Assembly: GCA_003255025.1 (NCBI GenBank)
Contig: QANY01005731.1
Location: 1,097,906-1,161,905 of the forward strand
Reading direction: 5' to 3'
Length of the DNA: 64,000 bases
DNA from: Datisca glomerata
Lineage: Eukaryota > Streptophyta > Magnoliopsida > Cucurbitales > Datiscaceae
A program made the position numbers and the translations under genes. Below the pieces are notes generated by a model. That model was not told the origin of the DNA and made no database searches. It worked only from the letters and a program-made list of their open reading frames with translations. Positions 1 to 11,882 of this stretch are shown piece after piece (position 1 is the stretch's first letter; every line of letters begins with the position of its first letter).

Positions 1-3000
1 AAGAATTGAATGTAATTTTATTAGTTCAAATATATTATTAAAAGCATTAGTTAGAATTTGAAACAACTATATAAACGAAGCCTAATATATTTTCATGAAT
101 TCTACAAACACTCGATGCCTACTATAATTTAATTTTGCACCATGTAACTACTTTTTATGTTAGTATTTTTTCACCCTTTGACATTTATTTTAATTAAATT
201 TTTATTATTTAGTTTATCATATGCATTTTAGGAACTAGGGTTTTGTAACAGTCAAAGTCAAGTTTAAAAATATTTATTATGTCATCAGTAGTATAAACCG
301 CATCTGATCTATCTTTATTCTCAAGTGTATATATAGTTGACCCTGTTGATACGTTAAACATACTAAAAATTGTATCATTTGTAACTAATCTAACTTAGAA
401 AAGATTTGGTAGGAAGGAATTATAGGATTTTTTAGGGAAAAACTAAGCCATTTCTTATATACGTAACTCGATTGTTCTTGTTGTTAGAGATAGATTTTTA
501 GACTACTCATTTTTCTCATAATGATAGTCCTAAGCATTTACAAATTAAATGTTTGGGACCTCCCCCCTCATACATATGAAGATCTAGATTTGTTGGTTTG
601 CTATGGTGCTTGCTGATCTAAGTGTTTTCTTTTGATATCATTTTATTGTTCTCCTCTTCTTTGTTTGTTTTTCTGGGATATGTCCATTGGATCTTGTATA
701 TTTCTGGTGTTAATATTTTTATTTACTTAAAAAAACAAAACGTCATTGTATTATTTTAGTAGAGTAATTTTAGAGCACGATCAAGTTTTAAACTAAGTCG
801 ATCACATCATCTGAGGTGCAATGGTGTGAGCTTTTGAGAAATGGTCGACTTAGATTAAAACCTGAAGAGAGTTAGGCTCTAGAAAGGTGAATATTGATTT
901 TGATTCAAGAAGGGCAGCACTTTCAGTGACTAGAGGAATTTATTGAAATTAAAGAGAATATGACTCTATTTCATATTGTTAATTTGTTGAGATATAGAAG
1001 TATGTGCTTAGAGGGAGGCAAAGGCCTCATTGCTGTAATGAAGATAAAAAAAAAGTTTTAAGCAATTTTTTTTGTCAAATGAATAATTCTTATTCAAAAG
1101 ATATTCGCATGACAATCCATAAAATTAAATACCGAATGAAATTTAGGATCTTTAGAAAATAAAACAGTATCATTCATTTTAAAATCCTCTTGTCATCTTA
1201 TATTATTGAGTAAATTTAAATAGACTAAATTTAAGTGATAAAGTGAATGTATCATTCATTCATAGATTAATATTTTATTACTCATTCAATTTGATCAAGT
1301 TATTAATCGCTATTAAATTAGTCTATATTATTTCATGTGCCAAATAAGGCCTAATTTTTCCTTTTAAAACTATTAATTACTAATAAAAAAGGTCGTTGTT
1401 GAGTATCATGACCATAGGTTTTGGCGTCTTGCTTGTCGTAAAAGCCAATCCATCAACATCTCAACTCAAAAAGTAAAACCCTTCTTAGAAGCAAATTAAT
1501 TGCTTTAATTAAAGGTTTAGTTGCAAAAAAAAAAGTTTACGATTTCCTCTATTTACCGTCACATTCATTTTATTTGTACTGATTAGTATAAATGTACATG
1601 TGTTTATGTGATAAACTTAATTTCTTCACAAACTATATAGCAAACAACTTAAGTATATTCTTTTTTTTTGGTTATAAAATAAGAGATATATATTACTTTT
1701 TACTTTTATTAGGCATTGACTTAAATAAATATCAATCACACTCTCTGATAAAAATATGAGAGACTAGTCAAATAATGTGGCTTGAATGTTATATATAATA
1801 TTAGGTACGTAGTGACTAATTACAGATGTAAGAATATAAATTTTAGATATTGCATATATTGAAAATTTAGTACTCGAACATAATGCACATAAAATAAGAT
1901 ATGTTGAGTTAAGATTTAGATACTTGAAATTATATTATATAACATTGGTTTTTGAATATTTTAGAGAATCAATTTTCCCTAAGAAATTATTGTCTCATTA
2001 ATAGACTATTGAATGAGATACTTTTATTTAAATTATTTTTTATGACTTTTCATATTGTTAACAACATAACTGCTGCAAAATATAAATTTTATAAACTACG
2101 AACAAATAAATTTGTATTGACTAAAAATTAAATATTGCTTGTATACAAAAGAAAACCTTGAAATCAATATTATAAACATATTTAGTTGTTAAACTATTTA
2201 ATAAAATTATTAAAAATAAAGTAAATGAAAAAATAGACGAAATACCTAATTTTTAGGATATTTTAAGGGAGTTTGAGGGGTAAAAAGAGAAATAAAAAGT
2301 TTTTCCCTGTAAGTCCATTTTAATATAATATAGATTATTTATTTTAAAATTTTGGTAATTAAGCCTTTTTCGCACAAATATACTAGTTTTGACGTCTTTT
2401 GCATTATATTTATATTTTTCTCATCGCTCAATATATTTATCATATTTTTATTGTGTTTTTACGATCATTTTATAATTTATGTAAAATATTTATTGAATTC
2501 TAATAGTTACCCTAAATAAAATATGTATTCCAGTTCACTATATTATTTATATTTCTATATGTGTATGTCGTGATAGTACAATTGGTTAATCACGAAATAA
2601 GAGTTATTCTTTAGAATATTTCTCTTCGACCTTTTCTAAGCTTATTTATTTATTATTCTCTCAAATTAATTAATGTAAATATAGAGTTGACCTTTCGATG
2701 CAAATTGGTAAATTCAAGGAACAAAGTCTTGCTAATATAATATCATTTCTTGTTGTTTACTAGAGTTTAATCATGCTTACAATAAAATATTAAAATAGTA
2801 ATAGATAATATTGAATTAATCAAGATTATTCTCCTCTTTTTAATAAGACCAGGTCAAGTCAACACTAAACTCAGCCAATTAACCTACCATCCGGTCCATT
2901 CCCATTCTCTCTCTATCAACCTTTAAGATTGAGATCCTCTATTGTTATTGAGTAACGACATAGCGTAATTATATTTGGGTCATCTAGTTAGATGTGAACA

Positions 3001-3636
3001 ATTCAGATCAGGTCTTTAAATGTAAAAAAAATATTAAAAAAATAATCACCCAATTAACCTACCATCCATTCTCTATCTACCTATTTTTAAAATTGAAATG
3101 CTCTGTCGTTCCAATGTGAAACGAAAAATATAGAAAAAATATAACTTTTTCTTAAAATTACACTTTGAAACCGGGTCAAATCTAATTTGTTCAAATGTGG
3201 TCAAACGGTAAAATCAGACCCAACTTTCCTTCCATTAGCTTTGCTAACGATAAAGTAAACCAATTCCCTACCCTTAAATCTTAAACTTTTTGTAATTTCT
3301 TGACGGTTTTGTTTTATACGAATATGAATCCTTCAATCTCTTCCATTTTACGAGTCACTTAGGTCTAAAAAGAAATTTGAGTTGTATAAGCTTCTATCTC
3401 ACCTTTCCTAGTTTACCATATATTCGGCATACACGTTAATGTCGTTTGCATTGTATTAGCTCTTGTTTTACTATGATATTTAGTCCAAAACATTTGTCCT
3501 TTAAAATTTATTTTTAATCTTAATACAATAAATAAAGGAGGAATTTAGTATATTTCTTTATTCACTGGAAATGTATAAGTTAACACATTAGTGTTTGTAA
3601 TTGTATTGGCGCTATATAAGCCTAATACCAAGATAC
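1..3636. other. AT-rich intergenic stretch, no gene seen
   Basis: No convincing reading frame, splice-linked exons or transposon domain is visible. The stretch is rich in A/T runs. The only internal structure I could support is a short direct repeat near 2.9-3.1 kb (listed separately). Confidence 0.6.
2875..3106. repeat. short imperfect direct repeat
   Basis: The 18-bp string ccaattaacctaccatcc occurs at 2875 and again at 3050. Both copies are followed by a related pyrimidine-rich segment (attctctatct type); the second copy is shorter. No function is assigned. Confidence 0.5.
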
Positions 3637-3836
3637 TGAAGAAAAATGGAACCAGAGAAAAGAAGAAAGAAATAGAGAACACGAAGGAACAATAAACAAG
3701 AAGATTGATTTCTATTTATTACTTCACACAGTAACCCCAAGAGATAAATACAATGAGAAAGGAAACCAAAAATACGAAAGGATTAAAATATTCTAATAAG
3801 CTAACTGACTTAATCTAGCTGACCATTTAGTTAACA
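3637..3836 (-). repeat. copia-1 3' LTR
   Basis: It runs TGAAGAAAAATGG... to ...TTAGTTAACA on the plus strand and matches 8401-8601 along its whole length with scattered substitutions. Confidence 0.92.
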
Positions 3837-3848
3837 TCCCCTCTCAAA
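3837..3848 (-). other. copia-1 polypurine tract
   Basis: Minus strand TTTGAGAGGGGA lies directly before the 3' LTR, where second-strand priming is expected. Confidence 0.8.
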
Positions 3849-3849
3849 C

Positions 3850-5250
3850 TTATCATGGATTTAATGATAAGTTTGTCTCTTAAAAAGGAAAATTGAGAAG
3901 TGGATAATGGTTTAGTAAATAAGTCAGCTAGTTGAAACTGAGAAGGTATATGTTTTATAATAATGTCTTTCTTCATCACCCTTTCTCAGATAAAATGGTA
4001 GTCAATCTTGTCATGCTTTGTGCGAGCATGGAGAATGGGGTTAGAAGCAATAGAAATAGCCGAGGTATTATCACAGTAAAGTGTAGGAGCAGTAGCCTGG
4101 AAAACATGTAAATCTCGTAAAATCTGACGTATCCAACTGATCTCTGTGGCAGTATTAGCTAAGGCTTTATATTCTTTTTCTATTGAAGATCTTACAACCG
4201 TGCTCTACTTCTTTGCACTATAGGAGATCACGTTTGGGCCAAGAAGAATGAGGAAGCCAGAAGTGGATCTCCTATCAGTGGGATCTCCAACCCAATCAGA
4301 ATCACTAAAGGCCTGTAAGTTAAGTGAACCTTATTTAAACATAAGACCATGATCAATAATACTGATAATATAATGAAGTATCCTTTTAACAAAAAAAAAA
4401 TGTGCAGTAGTAAGAGAATGCATAAATTGACATACTCTATTTACGGCAAAGCTAATATTAGGTCTAGTGAATGTGAGATACTGTAGTGATCCTACTAGGC
4501 TTCGATATAAGGTTATATCAGAGAGATGAGAACCCATATAACTATAAAGAAGAGATTTTGAACCACATGGAGAGGGACATGGCTTAGCATTGATCATGTC
4601 CGCCTTTAAAAGCAAGTCCCTAGCATATTTTTGCTAATTCACAAATATCCCATGACTAGTATCACTAATTTCTAAACTAAGAAAGTATTTCAAGTCACCA
4701 AGATCAGGCATATCAAAGGAATTTTGCAGAGTTTGAATAATTTTGTTTATGGAAGCAGAATTTGTCCCACTAATTATAATGTCATCCACAGAAAGTAAAA
4801 TATAAGTCAAGGAGGATGAAGTAACATGAACAAATAAGGAACTATCTGCCTGAGATCCAACAAAGCCAATAGATAAAAGATGAGATGTACACTTTTCAAA
4901 CCAAGCTCTAGGAGTTTGTTTTAAACTATATAAAGATTTGTTAAATTCGCAAACATAACTAGGATGATCATCTACAAAATTGTGAGGTTCAGACAATATA
5001 AACTTCCTTAGAAATATTTTCATGTAAAAAGATATTTTTGACATCCAATTGCCTAAGAGTCCAACTAAAAGAGATAGCCAAAGAAAGTAATATAAGAATG
5101 GTAGGTTTCTTTATGACAGGACTAAAGGTTTCTTCATAATAGAGCCTTTCCCGTTGATGATATCTCTTTGTAACTAATTGAGCTTTATGCCTAGATACAA
5201 TACCATTATGGTTGTATTTTAGTTTGTATACTCATTTACACCCCCACTAA
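3850..5250 (-). pseudogene. copia-1 reverse transcriptase and RNase H remnant
   Basis: Reading the minus strand, an RT fragment (about 5044-4634) contains the copia RT block, with SVDD in place of the usual YVDD, followed by DLGDLKYFLSLEI. The next frame (4615-4331) has the conserved YRSLVGSLQYLTFTRPNISF segment that precedes RNase H. Further downstream (about 4250-3850), frames resembling the Ty1/copia RNase H end are visible (EKEYKAL, NPILHARTKH). Stops and frame changes separate the pieces. The first tyrosine of the active-site box is lost while both aspartates remain. Confidence 0.85.
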
Positions 5251-5914
5251 ATTCTTATTTGGAGGCAAGTGCATCAATGTCCATGTGTTTTGAGAAACAA
5301 TGGCAGTATACTCATCAATCATAGCATTTTTTCATGCTGAAATTTTTTATGCAATGGTAAAATTAGGAGGCGCAATAGTAGTATCTAAAACAGTGGCAAT
5401 GAGACCCATTTTCTTTGAAATTTCAGATTTAGAACGAGTTTGCATGAGATGATTATTAATGGTTCTAGCAGGTTGTAAAGCATTATTTTGAGGGAAGAAA
5501 GAAGAAGAACCAAGAGGCAGAACAGATGTAGATACAAAGTGAGGAACATAATCTAAATTAGAGTCAGCAGTATGTAAAACAGAAACAGAATAAACAGTGT
5601 CCAAATTAGTGTGCATAACAGAATCAGAAGCAGCATGATTACCAGTAGTATTTTAATGAGATGAAGTATGTAACATATGTGTAGTAATAGAGTCTGAATT
5701 TAAGTCAGAATTTAAAACAAGGACAGAGGGGCTCGGGGCATGGAGAACAGTAGGTAATTCAGTAACTAATGCATGATAAAAAACATTGTGCACAGCAGAA
5801 TCCGAAGTAATATTAGGCATAACAGAAGCACTAGAATTAGGCATGACAGACATAGTTTTAGGCAAAACAATAGTACATCTTAAATTCTGAGTAAATGAAT
5901 GTGCAGAAGAAGAA

Positions 5915-7264
5915 TTAAGAAATAGGTAAGACAGAAGTGTACCTTATGGATGAAGAATTAATAGAATCGGGAGAAGAAACACCTTCAATATTCCTTTGTG
6001 TAGAATATGGAAAAGATTGTTCATCAAAAATGACATTTTTAGAAGTGTAATACTTCTTGTTAACAAAGTCATAACAGATAAACCCTTTTTGATCAGCAGC
6101 ATATCCAACAAAAGCACATTTAATAGATTTGGGAGAGAACTTATTCTTCATATAAGGTCTCAAGTTAGAGAAATAGGTACACCCGAACACACGCAAATCA
6201 TTATAAGTATGAGATTTACCAAATAGAAGGGCATACGAAGACATATTATGAGTATTAACATTAGGCAGTCTATTTATTAGAAAAATGGCAGTAGAGAAAG
6301 CAAATATCCAGAATTCAGGAGGAAGAAAAGTATGATGAAGCTAGTTAAACTAGTTTCGACAAGATGCCGATGCTTACGCTTAGCAAACCCATTTTGTTGA
6401 GGTGTATAAGGGCAAAATTTTTGGTGAATGATATCACATTCACTTCAAAAAGACTGAAAAGTGTGGCTTATGTATTCTCCACCCCCATCAGATCTGAAAA
6501 TCTTTATTTTGGTAAAAAAATAAGTTTTCTACCACAGATTTAAACTTCTTGAAAATAAAAAAAAACTTCAAATTTATGTGTGAGAGGATAAAACCATGTA
6601 AAGCGAGTTAAGTCATCAATGAATATAACGTAATATCGATGCCCTAGAATGAATGTTGTGGGTGAGGGACCCCACACATCAATGTGAACTAAAAACAATG
6701 GATGAGAATCAGATATATGATATGTAGTGCTAGTAGTCATTCTATTCGTAAGACAATTAATACAGACACAAGAAGCATTATCAGTGCAAGGAATATTAGC
6801 AGATTTAAGAGTATGCCTAAGTACAACTGAACTAGGGTGGCCTAGCTTATGGTGCCACAAAAAGTTTGCAGTCTTGGAGCCAATAAGGGCAACATGTTAT
6901 TTAGGTAAAGTATTTGGAATGGGATAAAAGCCATTCACACTTGGTCCTTTATGAAGTATATCACCTGTGTCCTTGTCCTATATAAAGAAAAATGGTGCCC
7001 AAAAAATAAAAAGACGATTATGTTCTAGGCGGAATTGATGGACAGATAAAAGATTAGAAGCAAGACTAGGAACATATAAGACTTGAGATAAATCAAAGGA
7101 AGTAGAATTAGTTGACAATTGCCAATAGAAATATTCTTTTCACCAGTATATTTAGTTGGTGTGAAGATGTTATTCAAGTCAGGAATAAGGTGTATGTTAC
7201 GCCCAGTATTAGTAATCCATATCTGATTATCAGAAGTGGCAGAAGTAGTGTTCGTGGCAGGCAT
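5915..7264 (-). pseudogene. copia-1 protease and integrase remnant
   Basis: The frame at 7264-7025 holds the protease start, IWITNTGRNIHL; families normally have D-S/T-G here, so the catalytic Asp appears to be Asn. The frame at 6860-6540 is the pre-integrase and integrase start: WHHKLGHPS, then C..C spacing (VCINCL) of the HHCC zinc site, then HIDVWGPSP with the first catalytic Asp and FIDDLTRFTWFYPL. The frame at 6244-5915 (FGCTYFSNLRPYMKNKFSPKS) is the integrase C-terminal region. The frames are separated by stops. Confidence 0.85.
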
Positions 7265-7362
7265 TGCCGAGAGATTGGAGGAAGGACATCATACGGTGCA
7301 TGCGATGATAACAGTTAAGTGATGTGTGACCCAATTGATAGATTTAACATTGAACACGTCCT

Positions 7363-8364
7363 CTAGAAGGTGGAAAGTTGTTGTTCGGTGAAGGCTTGAG
7401 GGACAAATTTGATTGTTTCAATAAAGTTCCAAGAATTGAAGGCATAAGTGAAATCCCCAATTTGGATTCCGTTCACCTCTGTTAGATGGAAAGCGTCCCA
7501 AATTTCCTCTGTTTCCTCTTGAATATCGATAGTCACGACCCCTATTTGAACCCCGATTTGGTTGGGCGGCAAGGAAAGCAGTGAGTTGGGTATGAGATTC
7601 TTGTTGTTTATGCTAAGTTGTAAGAAAATGTTCCTCCAATTTGAGGAGGACATGTAATTCTTCGAGAGATAGGGGCTTAGCCATAGTACGGATCGAGGTC
7701 CGAATGGTGTTGTACTCGATGGGGAGTCCATTGATGGTATAGATGAGAACATCCTCATCCTCAATTTGAACTGAGACCGTTGCAAGCTTGTCTTGAATTT
7801 TTTTAATCCTTTGCATGTAGGAGTCAATGCCTTTAGTGGGTTTCTTTGACACATATTGTAGATCGGATTTCAGTTGGAGAGTATTTGTTCTCGAGATAGA
7901 AGAGAACCTCTTTTCAATTGATTCCCAAACCTCTTTCGACGTTTTGATGATAGAGCCATCGGTGAAAGGGTTGCATTGATCAATGCGATCAATGCTTGAT
8001 CTTGGGTGATCCATTGTTCGTGCTTAGGGTTTAGAGTTTCGGTTTCATCATCAATCTTAATCAATCTTGCAGGGCACTGGATGGTTCCATCAACAAAACT
8101 AAAGACAACGTGGGCCTTTAGGATGGCCGAAATCTGAAATTTTCAGAGAATAAAATTACTAGAATCAAGGCGAATCGATATCAAATTGTAGATTTTGGAA
8201 AAGAAGAAAATTGGAGAGTGAGAGGAGGATTCAAGATTTGTCATAGCAGAGGTAGAATAGATAACACCTTGAGAAGAAGAAGGGGAAGAATTGGCTGGAA
8301 TTTCAAGTTGCTTTTCAGCAACAGGTTGATTTTCAGTGAAGGAGATTCCTTCGATTTCAGCCAT
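7363..8364 (-). pseudogene. copia-1 gag remnant
   Basis: A start codon at 8364 lies just inside the primer site and opens a serine-rich N-terminus. After a break, 8014-7613 carries the copia gag (UBN2-type) core: EVWESIEKRF, DSYMQRIKKIQDKLA, LIYTINGLP and LSLEELHVLL are all recognisable. The frame shifts at least twice, and I saw no intact zinc knuckle. Confidence 0.8.
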
Positions 8365-8388
8365 GAAAGAAGACGTTGGTCAGGGCTG

Positions 8389-8400
8389 GCTCTAATACCA
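8389..8400 (-). other. copia-1 primer binding site (tRNA-iMet type)
   Basis: Minus strand TGGTATTAGAGC directly follows the 5' LTR. It differs at one base from TGGTATCAGAGC, the complement of the initiator tRNA-Met 3' end used by most plant copia elements. Confidence 0.85.
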
Positions 8401-8601
8401 TGAAGAAGAATAGAACTAAAGAAAGGAAGAAAGAATGAGAGAACACGAAGGACCAATGAGCAAGAAGATTGATTTCTATCTATTACTTCACGCAGTAACC
8501 TCGAGAGATAAATACAATGAGAAAAGGAATCAAAAATAGGAAAAGACTAAACTACCCTAACAAGCTAACTGACTTAATCTAGCTAACAATTTAGTTTAAC
8601 A
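8401..8601 (-). repeat. copia-1 5' LTR
   Basis: Starts TGAAGAAGAATAG and ends TTTAGTTTAACA on the plus strand. It pairs with 3637-3836. Confidence 0.92.
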
Positions 8602-9605
8602 TATACTAGCTTTGTTCATAAATATAACTTGAGCCAAAAGAAGACCACGTCTAGTCAAAGCTTATCAAAGATATATGAGTAAAACATACTCGATCAGAAC
8701 ATATACAAATAGACGCGATTATAGCCCAATTTAGCTCGCAACTCATATATATACAAACAAAAGTTTCTCCATTCACCTACATCAATGATGTAATGATTCA
8801 CTGAAATAATTAAGCATTTTCATTTGTGAAATACAAAAATTTATAAATATCATTCAAGAAAGCATTTCCATCGATAATTTAACTAATGTCACGTTTATTT
8901 TCCTTCAAAATTTGATGAACAAATCGGAATGACTTTCCATTAGAATCAGAATCAGAATAGAAATGTCAGGAATTAAAATTTGAAATCATATTAATGTGTT
9001 CATTAACGGTTAAGAATTCAAAATCAGAATCAGATTGTACTTCAGGATTTCATCAATGCTAATGTCATGTTAATAGATGTTTGTATTATGAATAATTATA
9101 TGTACTACGGGCGTATGTGTCATCATTCATGTCCATTTTGTATTTGTAAAATGGGGCAAATGCTAATCCAATATACATGGAGAATAATGCCTCAACCCAA
9201 CATTAATAATCATCTATATATAAATAATGTCTTAGAGATTCGATTTCAAAATAGTCATATTATTTAATTACATGTATTCTTCATTTAGCCAAAACTAAAA
9301 CAATAGGCATGTATACTTTCTTATTTCTATTTCTTCATTTATTTTTTGTTTACATTATTTAAAACCACCTATTTCCATTATTCTATATATAAATTAGATG
9401 TAACATATATTGTTTATGTCTTGAATTTTAAACTTAATTAAGAACCATAAGCACCTTTCTTATTTCTATTTGTTACAATTATAATCCATTATTCAACCAT
9501 CATTTTAATTCGTAAAAATTTGGACGATTGAATCATTATTCATTGGCATGATGATTCAATAACTAAAAATGTTACTGTAGTAATACCGTGACACTCGCAT
9601 TATTT
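8602..9605. other. intergenic, no gene seen
   Basis: AT-rich sequence with a few simple tracts (for example repeated gaatcagaatcaga near 8944-9030). No exon of the neighbouring receptor remnant could be recognised here, although its missing 3' part would be expected on this side. Confidence 0.5.
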
Positions 9606-9639
9606 CTAATTACTATTTAGAGTGCAGTAGACATATCGT

Positions 9640-10479
9640 GTGATTTTGACTTTGTCCAATCGAACCTTAAAACCACATCGACACCATTTTTCATTTTTAA
9701 GAGATTCTTTCAAGGAGTCACCAAAAGATTTCTTTATGCGAGCTGATGGAATTCCAATCAATGAAGTGCTTTGATCATCAGGTAATCCCAAACCTAACAA
9801 AGGTTCATCAATATTATCAGCTATCAAAACTGCAGCTGCTCCTGCCTTCTGAGCATTCCAGATTTTCAACAAAAAATAGCAATCTGCACTTTCCAAAACC
9901 ATCTATGATGAGAAATAAAACTTATTTCTCACAGAAAAAAAATAACTTGAAATAATAAGAACTCATGATTAGTTAAAAGAAAATTTAATTAGCATAACCC
10001 CTAGTAATTAAATTATGATTTTAATTTAGTTAATTTAATCGATTTGCGTTCTTTTCGTACATGTTTACAACAAAAATCGCAAGTTAAAATAGTTATTTAA
10101 TAATATATTAAACTGTTTTAAAACTGAATAAAAATCAAGATATTAGTATTAAGAATCATTGATATTGAAAAAAAAAAAGAATGGATAGATAATTAATTAC
10201 CTCCACGATCAAGAAGGAGAATAGAAGGGAGAGAATTACTAGACTTGTGAAGGGGTCTTCACTCTTAAAAGGGAGACATCCAGTACAGAAACCTTTATCA
10301 GGATAGATCAAAGATCCAACTATGAATCCTTCATCACCGTCTGATATTCTAAAGTTTGCTATGGCTGCATCAGCGTGATTTGAAATATTATTCATACCAA
10401 ATGGAAATGGAGATATCACTTGTATGCTGTTCTTCTTCACTACAAACTTTGAGTGAGCTTGTGTTTGAAGAATGGACAT
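9640..10479 (-). pseudogene. vacuolar sorting receptor (VSR) N-terminal fragment
   Basis: Two exon-like blocks on the minus strand encode the luminal protease-associated (PA) domain of plant VSRs, which sort cargo to the vacuole. Block 1 (10479 to about 10245) reads KFVVKKNSIQVISP ... DAAIANFRISDGDEG ... GSLIYP and ends at a possible GT donor. Block 2 (9902 to about 9640) starts after a CATAG acceptor and reads DCYFLLKIWNAQKAGAAA, then IPSARIKKSFGDSLKESL. The segment joining the blocks is shorter than in intact VSRs. No EGF repeats, membrane segment or cytosolic tail were found downstream. Block 1 starts with a short non-signal-like stretch rather than a signal peptide. I read this as a truncated gene copy; identity is from remembered family motifs. 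Confidence 0.72.
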
Positions 10480-10505
10480 TAGCTCTGAATGAAAGCTGCA
10501 ATAAT

Positions 10506-10666
10506 CGTTGGGCCACGCGCCTGATGTGAAGCACTAAAACACCATCAGCGCTTCAAGAGCTTGCTCTATCCAGTTCAACTCCTTCTCAAAGCGAACAACA
10601 TCATACCAATGTGGAGATGCATAAGACTCATTGTCCTAACAGATCCATCATTCTATAATGAATGAT
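10506..10666 (-). repeat. duplicated unit, copy 1
   Basis: This segment recurs at 11163-11199 joined to 11760-11882 (shared strings include cgttgggcca, agcttgctctatcca and cattctataat). On the minus strand this copy can be read as HWYDVVRFEKELNWIEQAL before a stop. That looks like eroded coding sequence, but I do not recognise the protein. It abuts the VSR fragment on its upstream side. Confidence 0.65.
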
Positions 10667-10669
10667 AGC

Positions 10670-10865
10670 TAGGGATGTGCATGATCGGTTCGGTCTAGTT
10701 TTTATTATAAAAATTAGACCGAACTAAAACTCACGGTCTTGTCATAATATGTATTGAACCGATCAATTATATGTATATAAACCGAACCGCCTAGACCGTA
10801 AAATAATTGATTGGTTCGGTCGGATTTTATGGTCCACCAATTTTTTTTTCAATAGACCACATCAA
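10670..10865. mobile_element. possible MITE with ggttcggt-rich ends
   Basis: Begins agggatgtgcatgatcggtt and contains many ggttcggt and accgaac strings in both orientations, so the strand can fold on itself. This resembles common plant non-autonomous DNA elements. Exact ends and a target duplication were not resolved. Confidence 0.4.
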
Positions 10866-11027
10866 TAAATTTAATCATGCATGTTTCAAAAAATTCTAAA
10901 GTTTTTATGCATTATAATAAAAACTCATAAGTTAAACCAAAACATGTAAACTAAACATTAAAAAATGATGAGAGAAATATAAAATAAGAGAAATGTGAGA
11001 AATGAGAAATGTGATAAAATAGATATG

Positions 11028-11044
11028 ACACACACACACACACA
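11028..11044. repeat. (AC)n microsatellite
   Basis: About eight AC units directly followed by a short AT run. Confidence 0.9.
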
Positions 11045-11162
11045 TATATGTAAAGGACCACACCATTCCCCTATTCGAGCCTCCCCTCAAACGATCTTCC
11101 ATATGTTCATCTTCCTCACTAGGAATAATCACTGCTCCATCGAGGTCAACTCCTCTTTATTG

Positions 11163-11882
11163 CGTTGGGCCACACGCCTTATGTGAAGCAGTAGAACCTC
11201 TTTTGACAGTCAAGATAGTACTGGATAATATTGTACTAAATCTATCAAATTTGACTGTACTGTATTGTATTTAATTAAATAGTGCAGTCTGATGTTTGGT
11301 GCTATATCGGTTAAAAAATATACTATTTGTACATTATTTGATATATGATAGTACTAGATTATAAAATTGTCTATCTTCATTTATTCTTAAAGTTACATGT
11401 TATTTTTGCATTTTTGATCACAAACAAAAATACTTCATATTTTCAAGTAGAAAATGTATTCCATTATTAAAAATTCTTTAAAATATATAAATAACAATAT
11501 TAATAGATACTTTCAATTAAAATGTGAATATTATATAAATATATGAAAAAAAGATTTCAAAAGAAAATATCTTTTGGACTCTTAGTCCGGCCGAGTCCCA
11601 ATGATGATGATTGTATTAGTTAATACAGTAATATGAGTACTATTTAGTCTCATCGTATTAGTTAATCCGGACATACTATCAAACCAAACACGGGATAGTA
11701 CTAAAATAGTATTGTCCAATTTTTTAGTACTGTTCAGTACTGGTAGCCAAACAAAACCTAAAGCACCACCAACCTCAATAGCTTGCTCTATCCAGGTCAA
11801 CTTTTCCCTAAAATGAAAATTTCAATACCAATGTAGAGATATATGAGCCCTATTGTCAGTACGTCATTCTATAATAAATGAT
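11163..11882 (-). repeat. duplicated unit, copy 2, interrupted by an insert
   Basis: Homologous to 10506-10666, but split after 11199 by a 560-bp insert. Minus-strand residues TWIEQAIEV correspond to NWIEQALEA of copy 1, followed by divergent sequence. Confidence 0.6.
11200..11759. mobile_element. MITE-like insertion inside duplicated unit copy 2
   Basis: The pentamer aacct lies on both sides (11195-11199 and 11755-11759), and removing one copy plus the insert restores homology to the other duplicated unit. Both halves carry related strings in opposite orientation (tagtact, gtact, tgtttggt), as in short inverted-repeat elements. There is no coding capacity. The superfamily cannot be fixed because the terminal repeats are poor. 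Confidence 0.55.

Larger units (their letters stand above)
3637..8601 (-). mobile_element. Ty1/copia LTR retrotransposon (copia-1), complete but decayed
   Basis: All structural parts of an LTR retrotransposon on the minus strand are present. There are two LTRs of about 200 bp that start TG and end CA, a tRNA-iMet type primer site next to the right LTR, and a purine tract next to the left LTR. Between them lie gag, protease, integrase, reverse transcriptase and RNase H remnants in Ty1/copia order (integrase before RT). Flanks are gatac on the left and tatac on the right, a 4/5 match to a 5-bp target duplication. The coding region is broken by many stops and frameshifts, so the element is not autonomous. 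Confidence 0.92.

Noticed and set aside
1181..1360. Possible MITE around an inverted aaatagactaa / ttagtctat pair
   Set aside because: Ends and a target duplication could not be defined, and the match is short in very AT-rich DNA.
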